Below are positions 7,405-15,279 of a stretch of DNA of 39,158 nt, piece after piece. This stretch comes from an uncultured Clostridia bacterium (lineage in GTDB: Bacteria > Bacillota > Clostridia > TANB77 > CAG-465). The stretch's first letter is position 1; each line of letters begins with the position of its first letter. The stretch lies in assembly GCA_944386635.1 (NCBI GenBank), contig CALXBV010000030.1:1-39158 (forward strand), in the 5' to 3' direction. The translations under genes were made by a program, and so were the position numbers. Under the pieces are notes generated by a model that saw only the letters and a program-made list of their open reading frames with translations, was not told the origin of the DNA and made no database searches.

Positions 7405-10400
7405 ATGAAATTATTTAAAAAGTTTTTTATTTCTTTTGTTTGTTTTTTTGTTTTAAGTGTATTTAGCATTAATGCACAAGCGCAAACATATGATGGAGGA
7501 TTAGGAAATTCTGGTATTGAAGTTTTACCAGATACTGGTGATGATGATGAATACGGAAATCAAGCACCATCACAGACTATAACATCTGGAGACTATGTAT
7601 ATATTAAGGATACATCGGGACTGTATTTAGTGGAATATCATGGAAATGAAGATACAGTCTATGTTCCATCAAAGTTAGATGGATATAATGTAGTAGGAAT
7701 ATATACTGAAACATTTGCATTTTCACCAAATGTTAGAAAAATTGTTATACCAGAAGGTATTATATCTATATATGATGATGCATTTAGGGGTTGTAGAAAA
7801 CTTGAAGAAATAGAAGTATCAACTAACAATCAGGTGTATGCATCAGAAGATGGAATATTATATAGTAAAGATTACACATATTTAGTTGTTTGTCCTCCTG
7901 GAAAAAAAGGAGTAGTAAATGTAAATAGTTCTACTATTTATATTTGTGATTATTCTTTTTTTACATGTACTAATGTTACAGATATAAATATACCAGAATC
8001 AGTAATAGACTTAGGAATAGGTTGTTTTTATGAAATGGATTCGTTAAAAAATATAAATATATCATCAAATAATAAGTATTATGTTGAAGAAGATGGAGTA
8101 GTATATAATAAAGCAAAAACAAAATTAGTAAAATGTGTGGATAAAAAATCAGATTCTATTCAAATACCAGAAACTGTTGTAACTATTGGAGATTATGCAT
8201 TATATGAATGCAATGAGCTAAAAGGACCTTTAAAATTACCAGATAATTTAAAAGAGATTGGAGATTATGCTTTTTTTAATTGTAGTTCTTTAGATGCTAA
8301 TTTAGTATTTCCAACTACCTTAGAAAATATAGGACAATATGCTTTTTATGGATGTAAGAGCTTAAAAACTATAAAATTAAATGAAGGAATAACTAATATT
8401 CCAAGTTTTTGCTTTGCATATTGTATAGGACTAGAAGATATTACAATTCCTAATAGTGTTATAACAATAGATGATATGGCTTTTTATTATTGTACAAATG
8501 TTATAAATTTGAACTTAGGAAATGGTGTAGAAATTATAGGAAATTGGGCTTTTGATAATCTGATTTCATTAAAAGGAAACTTAATAATACCAGATAGTGT
8601 AAATACAATAGGAGATGCAGCTTTTTTTCATTGTGGTAACTTAGACGGATATATTGTTATCGGAAAAAATGTAGAAAAAATTGGAGAAAGTGCCTTCTAT
8701 GATGCAGAAAATGCAAAAGGAGTAGTATTTAAAGGAAATTTACCTACAATTAATAAAAATACATTTATAAAGCCTAATATAACATATTACCATTTAAATG
8801 ATAAATTAGGATTTGAAAGTGCACTAGAGGGTAAGGATGTAAGAGTCTACACAGAAACACCAGTTGTTAATTTTATTATAGATGGTAAAGTGTATGGATC
8901 ATTTATTTTAGATAGCTATGGACTAAATATAGACGAATTTGATGCACCACAAAAAGATGGATATGAATTTACTGGATGGTACTATGATAATTCGTACAAT
9001 ACAGAATATAGCTTTAATGATATTATTATGAATGATTGTAATTTATATGCAAAATATATTTCTAAAAATAATATTTATTTTGCAAAGAGTGAGACAACAA
9101 TAGAAAAAGGACATCAAGAGCAAATAGAATATACATATGAATTTGAAGAAGGTTTGGCTAATAGTGATATAAAATGGACTTCTTCAGATGATAGTGTAGC
9201 TGTAGTGGATAGTAATGGCAACATAACAGCTATAGAAAAGGGAGAAGCAATAATTACAGCAAGTTGTAAAAATGCAACAGCTACTATAAAGGTATATGTA
9301 TGGAAAGATGAAAATAAAATAAGTATAGTAAATGATACAATGAGTATGGTAGTTGAAGATACGTATAATTTGGATTATGATTATCATTTATTAAATGGGG
9401 CTACAAATGAAGATATTGCATGGACTTCATCTAATAAAGAGGTTGCTACAGTAGATAATAATGGAAAAGTAACAGCTGTTAGTGATGGTGTAGTTACAAT
9501 TACAGCAAGTTATCAAGAAGCGATTGATACTATAGAAATAACTGTATTAAAGAAAAATACTTTAGATATTCAAGCGACAGATTTAATAATACAAGTTGGA
9601 AAGACTTTAGATATAACTTATGGATATTATTTTAATGATGGGGCTACAGGTGAAGATATAATATGGAAATCATCTAATACAAACGTTGCAAGGGTAAATA
9701 ATGGTAAAATTACAGCAAGACTTGATGGTGATACCGTGATAACTGCTAAATATAAAGATGTTTCATCAAGTGTTAATGTTCATGTTGTAAAGCCTGATAA
9801 AATAGAATTTAAAGAAGATATCATACAATTAGACACAATGCAAAGTGGATATGAATTAGCATATGATTGGTATTCATATGATACTTTAGAAAATGAAATT
9901 ATATGGAAATCGTCTAATGAGAATGTTGCAACTGTCGAAAATGGTATATTAAGTATTTTGTCACAAGGAGAAACAATAATAACTGCAATATGTGGAGAAG
10001 CAATGGACACAATATCCTTAAATGTAGTAGCTCCTGATACGATAAGTTTTGAGTCAGACTATATGCTAATAAGATATGATAAAAATGAAAAGATAGATTT
10101 GCCAATCAATTTCTATTTTAACGATGGTGCAAATGAAGATGATATTGAGCTTTTAAGTGATAATCCATCTGTTGTAAAAATAGAGGATAATACTCCTATT
10201 CAAGTAAGTACTGGTAAAGCTAATATTACAGCAAATTATAAGAATGCTTCAGATACTATTAACATTGAAATTGTAGAAAATGATAGTATATCATTTGAAA
10301 AAATAGGATATATTATAAAACCAGAAGAAGAAATGAATATACCATATCAGTTTTATATTTATGGGGCAGATGAGGCTGAAATAAACTTTTCTTCTTCAAA

Positions 10401-10710
10401 TAAAAATGTTGCTACAATAGATAATAACGGACATTTAGTTGCATTGGCCGAAGGAGAAACAATTATAACAGCTTCTTATGGAGATATACAATCAGATTTG
10501 TATATAGTAGTAAGCAATAATGAATATAATATAGGTGATGTTAATCAAGATGGACATGTGAATTCTATAGATGCTGCCATGGCAATGAATATATATAAGA
10601 ATAATTCTACAGATACTTTGCTTAGAATTTTAGCAGATGTAAATAATGATAAGAATATAAATGTGCTTGATTCTGCTATAATTATGGATATATATAAAAA
10701 TAATAAATAA
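7405..10710 (+). CDS. Large secreted BspA-type leucine-rich-repeat protein with six Big2 domains and a dockerin
   Basis: 1101 aa from ATG 7405; the ATG at 7399 is only one base after AGAGG, whereas 7405 has normal spacing. Order: signal peptide (KLFKKFFISFVCFFVLSVFS..., cleaved near AQAQ); LRR_5/BspA repeats about 80-470 (units of the type IPxSVxxIGxxAFxxCxxL); an InlB-like repeat about 488-552 with GYEFTGWYYD; six Big2-type immunoglobulin domains about 556-1036, each with a (W/S)SSNxxVATVxxxGxxxA core; and a type I dockerin at the C-terminus (GDVNQDGHVNSIDAA, ADVNNDKNINVLDSA). BspA-like proteins of host-associated bacteria bind matrix proteins or other cells; here the dockerin implies attachment to a cohesin-bearing scaffold or cell-surface anchor. 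No LPxTG motif or C-terminal membrane anchor. Followed after 13 bases by a second, smaller BspA-dockerin gene, so the two form an operon. Confidence 0.92.
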   Translation: MKLFKKFFISFVCFFVLSVFSINAQAQTYDGGLGNSGIEVLPDTGDDDEYGNQAPSQTITSGDYVYIKDTSGLYLVEYHGNEDTVYVPSKLDGYNVVGIYTETFAFSPNVRKIVIPEGIISIYDDAFRGCRKLEEIEVSTNNQVYASEDGILYSKDYTYLVVCPPGKKGVVNVNSSTIYICDYSFFTCTNVTDINIPESVIDLGIGCFYEMDSLKNINISSNNKYYVEEDGVVYNKAKTKLVKCVDKKSDSIQIPETVVTIGDYALYECNELKGPLKLPDNLKEIGDYAFFNCSSLDANLVFPTTLENIGQYAFYGCKSLKTIKLNEGITNIPSFCFAYCIGLEDITIPNSVITIDDMAFYYCTNVINLNLGNGVEIIGNWAFDNLISLKGNLIIPDSVNTIGDAAFFHCGNLDGYIVIGKNVEKIGESAFYDAENAKGVVFKGNLPTINKNTFIKPNITYYHLNDKLGFESALEGKDVRVYTETPVVNFIIDGKVYGSFILDSYGLNIDEFDAPQKDGYEFTGWYYDNSYNTEYSFNDIIMNDCNLYAKYISKNNIYFAKSETTIEKGHQEQIEYTYEFEEGLANSDIKWTSSDDSVAVVDSNGNITAIEKGEAIITASCKNATATIKVYVWKDENKISIVNDTMSMVVEDTYNLDYDYHLLNGATNEDIAWTSSNKEVATVDNNGKVTAVSDGVVTITASYQEAIDTIEITVLKKNTLDIQATDLIIQVGKTLDITYGYYFNDGATGEDIIWKSSNTNVARVNNGKITARLDGDTVITAKYKDVSSSVNVHVVKPDKIEFKEDIIQLDTMQSGYELAYDWYSYDTLENEIIWKSSNENVATVENGILSILSQGETIITAICGEAMDTISLNVVAPDTISFESDYMLIRYDKNEKIDLPINFYFNDGANEDDIELLSDNPSVVKIEDNTPIQVSTGKANITANYKNASDTINIEIVENDSISFEKIGYIIKPEEEMNIPYQFYIYGADEAEINFSSSNKNVATIDNNGHLVALAEGETIITASYGDIQSDLYIVVSNNEYNIGDVNQDGHVNSIDAAMAMNIYKNNSTDTLLRILADVNNDKNINVLDSAIIMDIYKNNK

Positions 10711-10723
10711 GGAGGAGAATATT

Positions 10724-11605
10724 ATGAGAATAAAGAAAACTCTAGTAGTTTTGCTAATAATAAGTATTGCCTTTTTACCATTAAATATATATATGGCTAG
10801 TGAAGAAGAATATAGTGAAGAAGAAAAGCGAATAATAGAAAACTATGTGATTGAAAAGAATGATGATGGAAGTAATACATATACTATAGTATCATATGAT
10901 AGTGGTGTGTATACTAATATTATTCCTGGTGAAGTAGATGGAAAGATTATAACTAGAATAGGTGATGGAGCTTTTAAAGATTTAAAGCAGATTGCAGGTC
11001 AAATAAGTCTTCCTGATTCAATAAAGTATATTGGAGATGAAGCTTTTTCAGGTTGTACTAGTATGGTGAGAATAGAGTTTGGAGATGATTTAGAAGAAAT
11101 TGGTAATAAGTGTTTTTATGGTTGCACCAATTTAAATGATATAAGCTATAATAATAATATAAAACGTATTGGTGATAATGCATATGAAAATTGTAGAAGT
11201 TTAGAAGATACGTATATGAACATTCCTGAAAGTATAGAATATATTGGTTCTAATGCCTTTGCAAATACTGGTATCGACCTGATAATTTTTAATAGTAAAA
11301 ATGCACCAGTTATTACAGAAAATACTTTTTATAGATGTAGATCTCTAAAAATAAGAGTACCTAATAAATCCGAAGGATATATACAAGAAAATAACTGGCC
11401 TATGGACAAGGTAATATCTACGTTACTTGGTGATGCGGATGGAGATATGAATGTAAATGCAGTAGATGCAGCAATTGTTATGAATAAATTTAAAAACAAC
11501 AATTTTACAAATGATGATCTTTATAATATTGATATGAACTATGATAAAGTTATAAATTCAGTAGATGCAGCAATTATTATGAACAGATTTAAAAATAATT
11601 TATAA
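10724..11605 (+). CDS. Small secreted BspA-type leucine-rich-repeat protein with dockerin
   Basis: 293 aa, ATG 10724 behind a strong AAGGAGGAG site 13 bases after the previous stop. A signal peptide (about 1-26, ending near MAS) is followed by BspA/LRR_5 repeats over about 60-215 (DGAFKDL, DSIKYIGDEAFSGCTSM, KCFYGCTNL, NAYENCRSL, SNAFANT). The C-terminus is a type I dockerin of two repeats (GDADGDMNVNAVDAAIVMNKFKN and DMNYDKVINSVDAAIIMNRF). It lacks the Big2 domains of the upstream gene. The dockerin is closest in sequence to that of the broken lysozyme at 399-2018. Likely a secreted adhesin or recognition subunit docked to the same partner as its neighbour; the ligand cannot be read from sequence. 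Confidence 0.9.
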   Translation: MRIKKTLVVLLIISIAFLPLNIYMASEEEYSEEEKRIIENYVIEKNDDGSNTYTIVSYDSGVYTNIIPGEVDGKIITRIGDGAFKDLKQIAGQISLPDSIKYIGDEAFSGCTSMVRIEFGDDLEEIGNKCFYGCTNLNDISYNNNIKRIGDNAYENCRSLEDTYMNIPESIEYIGSNAFANTGIDLIIFNSKNAPVITENTFYRCRSLKIRVPNKSEGYIQENNWPMDKVISTLLGDADGDMNVNAVDAAIVMNKFKNNNFTNDDLYNIDMNYDKVINSVDAAIIMNRFKNNL

Positions 11606-11609
11606 ACTA

Positions 11610-11650
11610 AAGTCTTAATATGTATGTATACATATTAAGACTTATTTTTT
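11610..11650. terminator. Bidirectional terminator between convergent genes
   Basis: 16-bp perfect inverted repeat (11610-11625 with 11628-11643) followed by T-rich sequence to 11650. It overlaps the 3' end of the minus-strand flippase gene. Confidence 0.85.
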
Positions 11651-13116
11651 ATAGATAAATTTATTAAACTGGTTAAAAAAATAAATATTATAGTAAATAA
11701 AAATAGTGTAATTATTAATGATGAAAAATTGACGATTTTTATAGGTGTTAAATTTATTATACAAAATGCTGTAAATAAACATATAAGCGGCTTTATTACC
11801 CATTCTAAATATTTAAATGATATATTTGCCTTTTTTAATATTTTATTTATACTCATTAGACCGTTTATATATTCGCTTGTATATAAAACAAGAATATAGC
11901 CAAATGTACCTAAAAATGGAATACCAAAATATATTAGTGTGATTGATATTATCAGGTCAATTATATTTATTTTCATTACACTAACTTGAAGATCTAGTCC
12001 CTTTAACATACTGTCTACTATAAAATCTAGGTACATTATACAAATAATTGGAGTTAATATTTTAACATAATAAGCCACTTCATGATCGTTATATAATTTA
12101 AAGCATATAACATCAGCCGATATATATATTACAAATGAAATATATAAAGATGCAAGCAATGTTATTTTAAATATTTTTTGAGTTATATCCTGTATTTTTT
12201 TTATATTATTAGAGGCAAAGTATCTTGAGTATTCTGGTAATATAAGTGATGAAAAGCTATTTATAAAGATACTTGGCATTAGTATAAACGGTAAAGATAT
12301 CCCGTGAATTATACCATATCTAGATAGAGCATACTCATATGAATATCCAAATGCTTGAAGACGAATAGGTATTAAAGTATGTTTTAGTGTTGAAAGACCA
12401 GATCTTACAAAAGATGTAAAAGATATTGGTGCAGATATTCTAAATATATTTTTTATTATTTTTATTTTATTTTCATTTTTATTTATTTTGTATGATTTTA
12501 CATCTTTTTTGTATAATATAAATGCATAAAGAAAGGATATAAATTCAGATAAAAATATGCTTAGTGCTAGACTATTATATGTAGGAAAATTTATATATAA
12601 TAGTATGACTATTGAAAATGATTTAACTACATGAGTTAAAAACTCATAAATAACAGGTTTATTTACTTTTCTTAATGCATTAAAATATCCACAAAAGCAT
12701 GATGTTAGAGCCATGAATGGTAATGATAATGCGAGTATTATTATTATATTAGAATCAATAATATTATTTAAAAATATTGATACAAGTTTATTTTTAAATA
12801 TAATTGTGAATATACATACACTAATAGAGATAAGAGCACAAAATTTGCAAGCTATTTTTGAAGAACAAGCTATTTTTGAGTCGTTATTTAAAATATCATT
12901 TTCTGATACTATTTTAGTTATTGCAAGTGGAATACCAAATAATGATACAGTAACTAAAAAATTAAATAAATTCATAATTAGCGAATAAGATCCAAGAACA
13001 GTTGTTCCAATTTTATTAGTAATATATATATTAGTAATCATTTCAACTACATTAATAATAAGAGTAGAAGTTGTAAGTAGTAAAAAGTTCTTTAGAAATT
13101 TAGATTTTATTAGCAT
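11635..13116 (-). CDS. spoVB: SpoVB-like polysaccharide / lipid flippase (MOP superfamily)
   Basis: 493 aa polytopic membrane protein with about 13-14 hydrophobic segments. The N-terminus (FLLLTTSTLIINVVEMITNIYI, then GSYSLIMNLFNFLVTVSLFGIPLAITKIV) follows the pattern of the stage V sporulation protein B branch of the MVF/MOP flippases (GLYQLxMPxYxLFLTLxxFGIPxAISKLV). SpoVB is required for spore cortex synthesis and is thought to move lipid-linked peptidoglycan precursors. The ATG at 13116 overlaps the end of the upstream deacetylase gene by 7 bases, so translation is probably coupled. The C-terminus is lysine-rich and short. Alternative: another member of the same family such as YtgP/MurJ-like flippases; the pairing with a PdaA-type cortex deacetylase favours the spore role. 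Confidence 0.78.
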   Translation of the reverse strand: MLIKSKFLKNFLLLTTSTLIINVVEMITNIYITNKIGTTVLGSYSLIMNLFNFLVTVSLFGIPLAITKIVSENDILNNDSKIACSSKIACKFCALISISVCIFTIIFKNKLVSIFLNNIIDSNIIIILALSLPFMALTSCFCGYFNALRKVNKPVIYEFLTHVVKSFSIVILLYINFPTYNSLALSIFLSEFISFLYAFILYKKDVKSYKINKNENKIKIIKNIFRISAPISFTSFVRSGLSTLKHTLIPIRLQAFGYSYEYALSRYGIIHGISLPFILMPSIFINSFSSLILPEYSRYFASNNIKKIQDITQKIFKITLLASLYISFVIYISADVICFKLYNDHEVAYYVKILTPIICIMYLDFIVDSMLKGLDLQVSVMKINIIDLIISITLIYFGIPFLGTFGYILVLYTSEYINGLMSINKILKKANISFKYLEWVIKPLICLFTAFCIINLTPIKIVNFSSLIITLFLFTIIFIFLTSLINLSIKNKS

Positions 13117-13889
13117 AGTTGATCTAATGTGTTAAAGGTATATCCCTGGTTTTCTAATGTAGTTAAAAATTCATCTAATATTTCCATATTAGTTTTAGAT
13201 GTTGAATGAAGAAGTATTATTGCTCCATTATGAACTCTATTGAGTAGAGTAGATAAAGCTTTCTCATGTGATGGCTGATTGTCTCTTTCCCAATCTACAT
13301 AAGCAACTGACCAAAATATAGTTTTATATCCAAGACTTTGTGCATCTTGTAAATTTTGAGTGTTGTATATTCCTTGTGGTGGTCTGTAGAATTTTTGCAT
13401 TTCTTGACCAGTTATTTGTTTATATTGTTCTTCTAGTGGCTCAACTTGTGCTTTAAAATCTTCTAAAGTAGACATTTTTGACATGTCTGGATGTGTTTTT
13501 GTGTGATTTGCAACAATATGCCCTTCATCACACATTCTTTTAATAGTATCTGGGTTTGAAGAAAAATAGTTTCCTACTACAAAAAAAGCTGCTTTTACAT
13601 TATGCTTTTTTAATGTATCTAATATACTTTCTGTATATCCTGCTTCATATCCTACGTCAAAAGTAAGGTATATTTCTTTTTTTGATGTATCTCCCATAAA
13701 ATATGCATCATATTTAAGTAATTCTTCTTGTGTAGCATTTCCTCTTGGAGGTTCGTTTGCAGTACTAAAGGATAGTCCCCATGATGTATTAGATGATGCA
13801 AATACAATACAAGATATTGCAAAAGTAGATATTAAAACAACAACCATTAAAGATAAAATTAAGTTCTTTTTTGTTATAATATAATACAT
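13110..13889 (-). CDS. pdaA: PdaA-like delta-lactam-forming peptidoglycan N-deacetylase
   Basis: 259 aa, ATG 13889 after AAGGTGAT. An N-terminal hydrophobic segment (about 10-31) anchors or exports the protein. The NodB/polysaccharide deacetylase domain shows YLTFDVGYEAGYT (D78), NHTKTHPD (zinc ligands H129 and H133), RPPQG (R169), TIFWSVAYVDW and ILLHSTSKTN. The length, the TSWGLSF start of the mature part and the FWSVAYVDW segment are typical of PdaA, which deacetylates MurNAc in spore cortex as a step to muramic delta-lactam. The second Asp of the general NodB TFDDG motif is Val79 here; PdaA enzymes characteristically vary at this position, so activity is not excluded. First gene of an overlapping pair with spoVB. 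A promoter-like TTAACA-17-TATAAT lies upstream on the minus strand. Confidence 0.9.
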   Translation of the reverse strand: MYYIITKKNLILSLMVVVLISTFAISCIVFASSNTSWGLSFSTANEPPRGNATQEELLKYDAYFMGDTSKKEIYLTFDVGYEAGYTESILDTLKKHNVKAAFFVVGNYFSSNPDTIKRMCDEGHIVANHTKTHPDMSKMSTLEDFKAQVEPLEEQYKQITGQEMQKFYRPPQGIYNTQNLQDAQSLGYKTIFWSVAYVDWERDNQPSHEKALSTLLNRVHNGAIILLHSTSKTNMEILDEFLTTLENQGYTFNTLDQLC

Positions 13890-13929
13890 TTTATCACCTT
13901 AATTAATTATATTAAAAATAAAATAAAAT

Positions 13930-13958
13930 ATTATATTTAATTATAATATAATTGTTAA
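13930..13958 (-). promoter_or_regulatory. Putative promoter of pdaA-spoVB
   Basis: On the minus strand, TTAACA (complement of 13953-13958), 17 bases, TATAAT (complement of 13930-13935). The -35 overlaps the -35 of the divergent promoter at 13952-13980. Spore genes of this type are often read by sporulation sigma factors, so this call is tentative. Confidence 0.35.
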
Positions 13959-13980
13959 TTATATATATTTATGCTAAAAT
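13952..13980 (+). promoter_or_regulatory. Putative promoter of the histidine phosphatase gene
   Basis: TTGTTA (13952-13957), 17 bases, TAAAAT (13975-13980), with a TGC extension before the -10. Confidence 0.45.
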
Positions 13981-14003
13981 AATTTATGTTAGGAGGATAA
14001 GAT

Positions 14004-14537
14004 ATGTATATATATGTATTAAGACATGGGCTTACAGATTGGAATGTTCAAAAAAAATTACTATCTGTTACAGATATAGATTTGAATGAAATAGGAGTAG
14101 ATCAATGTAGAAATGCACAAAAGCTAGTTGAGAATTTGAATTATGACTTAGTATTTTGTTCACCAAAAAAAAGAACAAAACATACATTAGAAATTGTTAA
14201 TACTAAAAATAAGCCTGTAATATATGATGATAGACTGGTGGAAAGAAATGCTGGAAGTGCAGAGGGAATGAATGTAGATGATTTTGACTACAGAGCTTAT
14301 TGGACACTCGGAAAAGATAAATATAAAGATAGTGAAACTATAGAGGAATGTGAAAATAGAGTTTATGAGTTCCTAGATGAAATAAAAGAAAAATATAAGA
14401 ATAAAAATATTCTAATAGTTACACATAATGGAATTTGTAGAATTATAAATACATATTTTAATGGATTTCCTAAAAGAGGGGATATTTTTGATATTGGTCA
14501 TAAGAATGCACAACTTAAAATGTATGAGCTAAAATAA
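14004..14537 (+). CDS. Histidine phosphatase family protein (phosphoglycerate-mutase-like)
   Basis: 177 aa, ATG 14004 after TTAGGAGGAT. The phospho-acceptor motif is VLRHGLTDWN (R7-H8-G9) and the second catalytic histidine is in LIVTHNG (H141). An acidic LVERNAGSAEG segment supplies the proton donor region. The length of about 180 residues fits small broad-specificity phosphatases of this superfamily (CobC/PhoE/GpmB-like) rather than the larger glycolytic mutase. Substrate cannot be told from sequence; sugar phosphates or nucleotide-related compounds are usual. It stands alone between a divergent promoter region and a convergent terminator, so context does not point to a pathway. Confidence 0.9.
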   Translation: MYIYVLRHGLTDWNVQKKLLSVTDIDLNEIGVDQCRNAQKLVENLNYDLVFCSPKKRTKHTLEIVNTKNKPVIYDDRLVERNAGSAEGMNVDDFDYRAYWTLGKDKYKDSETIEECENRVYEFLDEIKEKYKNKNILIVTHNGICRIINTYFNGFPKRGDIFDIGHKNAQLKMYELK

Positions 14538-14542
14538 AAAAG

Positions 14543-14576
14543 AAAGGTACATTTATATATATACAATGTACCTTTT
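14543..14576. terminator. Terminator between convergent genes
   Basis: 11-bp perfect stem (14543-14553 with 14565-14575), 11-base loop; a short T-run on the plus strand and a long one on the minus strand, so it probably serves both genes. Confidence 0.75.
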
Positions 14577-15141
14577 AAATCAATATTTCTTTTTTTCTTT
14601 CACAATTTTTTCCAATATTACATAAAGAAAAGTATTCACCATTATATGTGTAACCACTAAGGTTATTATCTTTTGAACTAGATAGAGTCATCTCACTAAT
14701 CTCATTTATTTCACAGTTCCATCTATTTTTGCCAATTTTTCCATTGTAATTTTTAATACTTAGGGATAAATTAGCTCCAATATTTTGTACATTTTCTATT
14801 AAGTAATCAGCTTTTTTTATTTTATAGGTTTTATTAAAAGATAGATCTCTTTTTTTATAACTAAATATATCTGTATGTATAATTATATTTTTTCTATTTA
14901 TAAGTGCAAGTTTACCATCTATACATAAAAAAAACCACTTATCATCTGAATTGTCTAGTATTATTATACTTTCTTTATTTTTTATACTTATTGGATTTGT
15001 TTTTATATTTGTTATATATAATGTATTTTTTTCAAAGAAATTTATTATTTTATGATAGTAATCTGTATCTATAGTTTTTTTAATTTCTTTAATATATTTT
15101 TGTTTTTCATCATTACTTAATTGTTCAAAAAATTTTGTCAT
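14575..15141 (-). CDS. Unrecognised 188-aa protein
   Basis: No family recognised. The start is well supported: ATG 15141 lies 5 bases after GGGAGGT. Residues 1-40 look helical and charged (FFEQLSNDEKQKYIKEIKK...). Residues about 42-120 are beta-rich with repeated hydrophobic pairs (LYITNIK, SIIILDN, WFFLCIDGKLALINRKNIIIH). The C-terminal third contains three cysteines (one in WNCEI and two in CNIGKNCERKK). There is no signal peptide or membrane segment, so it is probably cytoplasmic. It is a single gene with its own terminator, divergent from recD2 and convergent with the histidine phosphatase gene. Base composition and codon use look like its neighbours, so there is no sign of recent transfer. 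Confidence 0.7.
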   Translation of the reverse strand: MTKFFEQLSNDEKQKYIKEIKKTIDTDYYHKIINFFEKNTLYITNIKTNPISIKNKESIIILDNSDDKWFFLCIDGKLALINRKNIIIHTDIFSYKKRDLSFNKTYKIKKADYLIENVQNIGANLSLSIKNYNGKIGKNRWNCEINEISEMTLSSSKDNNLSGYTYNGEYFSLCNIGKNCERKKEILI

Positions 15142-15225
15142 TTTTACCTCCCGTAGAGATTATATCAAATATGATTTTAAAAGTCAAATATACTGCTAAG
15201 TAGACATAAATAAAAACATATGTGC

Positions 15226-15254
15226 TTGAAATTTTATTTATATTATAATATAAT
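15226..15254 (+). promoter_or_regulatory. Putative sigma-A promoter of recD2
   Basis: TTGAAA (15226-15231), 17 bases, TATAAT (15249-15254); predicted leader about 20 bases. Confidence 0.6.
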
Positions 15255-15279
15255 AATTATATTTGAAAGGCTGGCTACT

